DNA of 7,418 nucleotides from an uncultured bacterium (GTDB taxonomy: Bacteria > Actinomycetota > Coriobacteriia > Coriobacteriales > Eggerthellaceae). Both the position numbers and the translations under genes were made by a program. The notes below the pieces were generated by a model that worked only from the letters and a program-made list of their open reading frames with translations, was not told the origin of the DNA and made no database searches. The stretch covers positions 1-7,418 of the forward strand of contig CAJMOJ010000081.1 of assembly GCA_905215035.1 (NCBI GenBank), given 5' to 3'. Positions 5,377-7,418 of this stretch are shown piece by piece. Position 1 is the first letter of the stretch; each line of letters opens with the position of its first letter.

Positions 5377-6813
5377 TTAAGGCAAGAAGCTCTTTTGTTT
5401 GAGCGCAGTTGGAATCGAAACAGGATACTCTCCCGAAAAACATGCATCGCAAAAACCTGGATGTTCTGTCTGAATAGCGCTATGAAGTCCTTCAAGTGAG
5501 ATAAAAGCAAGACTGTCAGCACCAATAAATTCACAAACTTCTTCGCAAGTCATATTGGCTGAAATGAGCTGATCCTGTGTATCAGTATCAATGCCATAAA
5601 AGCATGGCCATTTAGTCTCAGGAGAGACAATTCTGACATGTACTTCTGCGGCTCCCGCATCACGCAACATGGTAACAAGCTTTTTGCTCGTATTACCGCG
5701 AACAATAGAATCGTCAATTACAACAAGACGCTTACCCGCTATCACTGATGGCAACGGATTGAGCTTGATACGAATACCCATTTGACGCATTTCATCTGTT
5801 GGCTCAATAAATGTTCTTCCTACGTAGCGATTCTTGACGATGCCATCTGAATACGGAATTCCCGATTCTTCTGCAAATCCCATCGCCGAAGGAAGACCTG
5901 AATCGGGAACACCCAAAACCAGATCTGCCTCAACAGGTGCTTCTTGAGCAAGAATACGACCCATTGCGCGACGCGCCTGATAGACGCTTTGCCCATCCAT
6001 TACCGAATCAGGACGAGCAAAATACACATATTCAAAAATGCAACTACTTCTTTCACGAGAAGGAATTCCCTGCTCTGCAACCATACCCTCAGCATTAAAA
6101 CGAACAATCTCACCTGGAGCAACTTCACGAACAAACTGCGCTCCCACAATATCAAGACCACAGGTCTCTGAAGACACTACCCAACCACGATCATGAGGGA
6201 GTGCTCCAATCACTAAGGGGCGGATACCATGAGGATCTCTAAAGGCATAAAGAGCATCAGGGCTTGCTAACACCATTGCATAGGCACCACGCATAAGATT
6301 CATCGCCTGTTTGATTCCTTCGCGTAAGGAATGAGAAACCTTGGTAACCTCTCCGATGATTTTTGCAGCAATTTCAGAATCTGTGCTTGCTCGCAATTGA
6401 ACTCCGTGTTCTGCGCAAATTGCATGAAGTGTTGATGTGTTTACAAGAGTGCCATTATGCGCAAGCGCAATAAGTGTCTTATCAATAGCGCAGATATGCG
6501 GTTGTGCTGCTTCCCACGACTCAATCCCGCCACTTGTTGAATAGCGGACATGACCTACCGCAACTTCACCTTGCAAAGGCGCAAGGGTAGACTCATTAAA
6601 AACCTGCGTAACAAGACCCAAGTCTTTAGATACCATAACGGTATCACCGTCTCCCACCGCAATACCCGCTGATTCTTGGCCGCGATGTTGAAGCGCTTGT
6701 AAACCAAAACAAGTCAATCGTGCTACATCATCTCCTGGAGCATATACGCCGAATACAGCACATTCCTCTTCCATGCGATCAGGTTTTTGCCCAGGATATA
6801 GCGAAGTAGCCAC
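5377..6813 (-). CDS. purF: Amidophosphoribosyltransferase PurF (Bacillus type, Fe-S)
   Basis: PurF makes 5-phosphoribosylamine from PRPP and glutamine, the committed first step of purine synthesis and the usual point of nucleotide feedback inhibition. The 478-residue product starts with a short propeptide (1-17). Its removal exposes the nucleophile Cys18 in EEECAVFGVY, as in B. subtilis PurF. The Ntn glutaminase domain contains QALQHRGQESAGIA (39-52), GHVRYSTSGG (87-96) and HNGTLVN (119-125). The phosphoribosyltransferase domain has the PRPP loop LVVIDDSIVRGNTSKK (363-378). Cys258, Cys404, Cys455 and Cys458 fall in the motifs that ligate the [4Fe-4S] cluster in the Bacillus enzyme (CIFEYVYFARPDS, PCFYGIDT, CDACFSGEYP). 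The start is GTG with a strong Shine-Dalgarno; Met14 has none and would leave a propeptide of only three residues. It lies 11 bases after the sortase stop. Confidence 0.97.
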   Translation of the reverse strand: MATSLYPGQKPDRMEEECAVFGVYAPGDDVARLTCFGLQALQHRGQESAGIAVGDGDTVMVSKDLGLVTQVFNESTLAPLQGEVAVGHVRYSTSGGIESWEAAQPHICAIDKTLIALAHNGTLVNTSTLHAICAEHGVQLRASTDSEIAAKIIGEVTKVSHSLREGIKQAMNLMRGAYAMVLASPDALYAFRDPHGIRPLVIGALPHDRGWVVSSETCGLDIVGAQFVREVAPGEIVRFNAEGMVAEQGIPSRERSSCIFEYVYFARPDSVMDGQSVYQARRAMGRILAQEAPVEADLVLGVPDSGLPSAMGFAEESGIPYSDGIVKNRYVGRTFIEPTDEMRQMGIRIKLNPLPSVIAGKRLVVIDDSIVRGNTSKKLVTMLRDAGAAEVHVRIVSPETKWPCFYGIDTDTQDQLISANMTCEEVCEFIGADSLAFISLEGLHSAIQTEHPGFCDACFSGEYPVSIPTALKQKSFLP

Positions 6814-6818
6814 TCTTT

Positions 6819-6825
6819 CCTCCTT
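6819..6825 (-). promoter_or_regulatory. purF ribosome binding site joined to the sortase stop
   Basis: AAGGAGG on the minus strand begins with the last base of the sortase TAA (6825-6827). It stands 5 bases before the purF GTG at 6811-6813. It fixes the GTG start and leaves no room for a promoter between the two genes, so they share a transcript. Confidence 0.85.
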
Positions 6826-7418
6826 TAGGCCGCAGCATCAAGCTGTGCCGATTGATCTTGTGCAGTAATATCAGTTGATCCGACTTTTGTTGCTTTTACA
6901 TAAGGATCATCAGGAATTGTTGTTTCTACAACCGCTGCAAAAATAATTGCTCGACCATCTTTATTGGTATATTCACAGGTTGAAAACATGAATGATTGCC
7001 TAATGTTTTCAAGTGTTAAAACCGTTCCTTCTTGTTTTACTAAGGAACGATTAAGTTTGTCTTGAATATAGGCTTGATAATCATTTTCTGTTGGGAAACG
7101 CGTCTGCACGATTGCATCTGATCCTGTAGTTTTAACATACGCAAACGTCATGCAGCGATAATTGCCCCGGGGAGTAAGAATATAAATACTACGATGTTCA
7201 TTAAATGTTGCTGTATCACTCCAGTCAGCAAAAGTTGCGAACATAGATCCATCGTTCATGTGATGTCCATACAATGCATTATTGCGATCAAGCATATCAG
7301 GATTATTATTTGCATCCAAAAAGATGGTTCCTGCACTTGAGAAAAACCCTTGTCCTCCATCAAATGATTTATGAAGATAGGTCTCATTGTCGCTTCCGTG
7401 TACGACAGGATAATTAAT
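6825..7418 (-). CDS. Class B sortase, C-terminal part (5' end beyond window)
   Basis: The frame is open from the right edge, giving 197 codons to a TAA. Sortases are membrane-anchored cysteine transpeptidases that cut a sorting signal on secreted proteins and join them to the cell wall or to pilins. Visible class B features, numbered from the window edge, are NYPVVHGSDNETYLHKSF (2-19), GTIFLDANNNP (30-40), catalytic His52 in ALYGHHMNDGSMF (48-60), catalytic Cys148 in FSTCEY (145-150) and Arg156 in GRAIIFAAVVE (155-165). About 30 polar residues follow the last strand. The N-terminal signal anchor and first strands lie outside the window. The in-frame TTG at 7317-7319 (residue 34) falls inside the conserved GTIFLD block and is not the start. 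The gene is joined tightly to purF, although its function is unrelated to purines. The substrate and sorting motif cannot be inferred. Confidence 0.93.
   Translation of the reverse strand: MNYPVVHGSDNETYLHKSFDGGQGFFSSAGTIFLDANNNPDMLDRNNALYGHHMNDGSMFATFADWSDTATFNEHRSIYILTPRGNYRCMTFAYVKTTGSDAIVQTRFPTENDYQAYIQDKLNRSLVKQEGTVLTLENIRQSFMFSTCEYTNKDGRAIIFAAVVETTIPDDPYVKATKVGSTDITAQDQSAQLDAAA

Noticed and set aside
4952..5380. 142-residue plus-strand open frame over the purM start and purF-purM gap
   Set aside because: It lies antisense to the purM 5' end, has Cys/Ile/Ser-rich low-quality composition and no recognisable motif.
6814..6824. Purine riboswitch or PurR-type operator ahead of purF
   Set aside because: Only 11 bases separate sortase and purF, so any control element must lie upstream of the window or in the coding sequence; none is visible.
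6825..7319. Sortase starting at the TTG at 7319
   Set aside because: The frame is open to the window edge and the upstream codons encode conserved class B sortase sequence (YPVVHGSDNETYL), so the gene is simply cut by the window.
1..7418. An undescribed defence, mobile or biosynthetic system
   Set aside because: The genes are core purine enzymes, a recognisable sortase and a known CoA-transferase family; there is no transposase, integrase, toxin-antitoxin pair or retron-like structure to support such a claim.

Overview
The window is a compact bacterial chromosomal segment read almost entirely from the minus strand. In transcription order (high to low coordinate) it holds the C-terminal part of a class B sortase, then purF, purM, purN and purH, a strong intrinsic terminator, and a separate family III CoA-transferase gene. 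A convergent plus-strand gene contributes only its 3' end at the left edge. Base composition is moderate to low in GC (roughly mid-40s percent by eye). The combination of a Gram-positive class B sortase, a Bacillus-type PurF (propeptide plus Fe-S cysteines), strong GGAGG ribosome binding sites, GTG starts and an FldA/HadA-like CoA-transferase suggests an anaerobic Gram-positive. My best guess is a lower-GC member of the Coriobacteriia (Eggerthellales/Coriobacteriales); a clostridial host is the main alternative. This placement is inference from protein character only.

Right part (3461-7418): sortase, purF, purM and purN form a tight run. The purF Shine-Dalgarno starts on the last base of the sortase stop codon. 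purN starts 3 bases after purM and uses a Shine-Dalgarno lying inside the last purM codons. A 116-base gap with a possible internal promoter separates purF from purM. The four pur genes cover step 1 (PurF), step 3 (PurN), step 5 (PurM) and the last two steps (PurH) of de novo IMP synthesis. purD, purL/Q/S, purE/K, purC and purB are not in the window.

Middle (1637-3460): purH follows purN after 60 bases and ends the operon at a 13-bp perfect hairpin with a U-tract (1746-1780). The leader of the next gene contains two overlapping, mutually exclusive hairpins just upstream of a strong ribosome binding site.

Left part (1-1636): a complete CoA-transferase gene with the catalytic Asp of family III and close resemblance to the phenyllactate/2-hydroxyisocaproate CoA-transferase subgroup. 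It is followed by a 12-bp perfect inverted repeat without a U-tract and four tandem 12-bp repeats, and then meets the 3' end of a plus-strand gene that appears to encode a membrane protein. No stretch over 300 bases lacks a gene. I see no tRNA, rRNA, CRISPR array or insertion sequence. Most of the window is ordinary core metabolism; the points worth a second look are the sortase-purF coupling, the CoA-transferase leader and the repeats after that gene.
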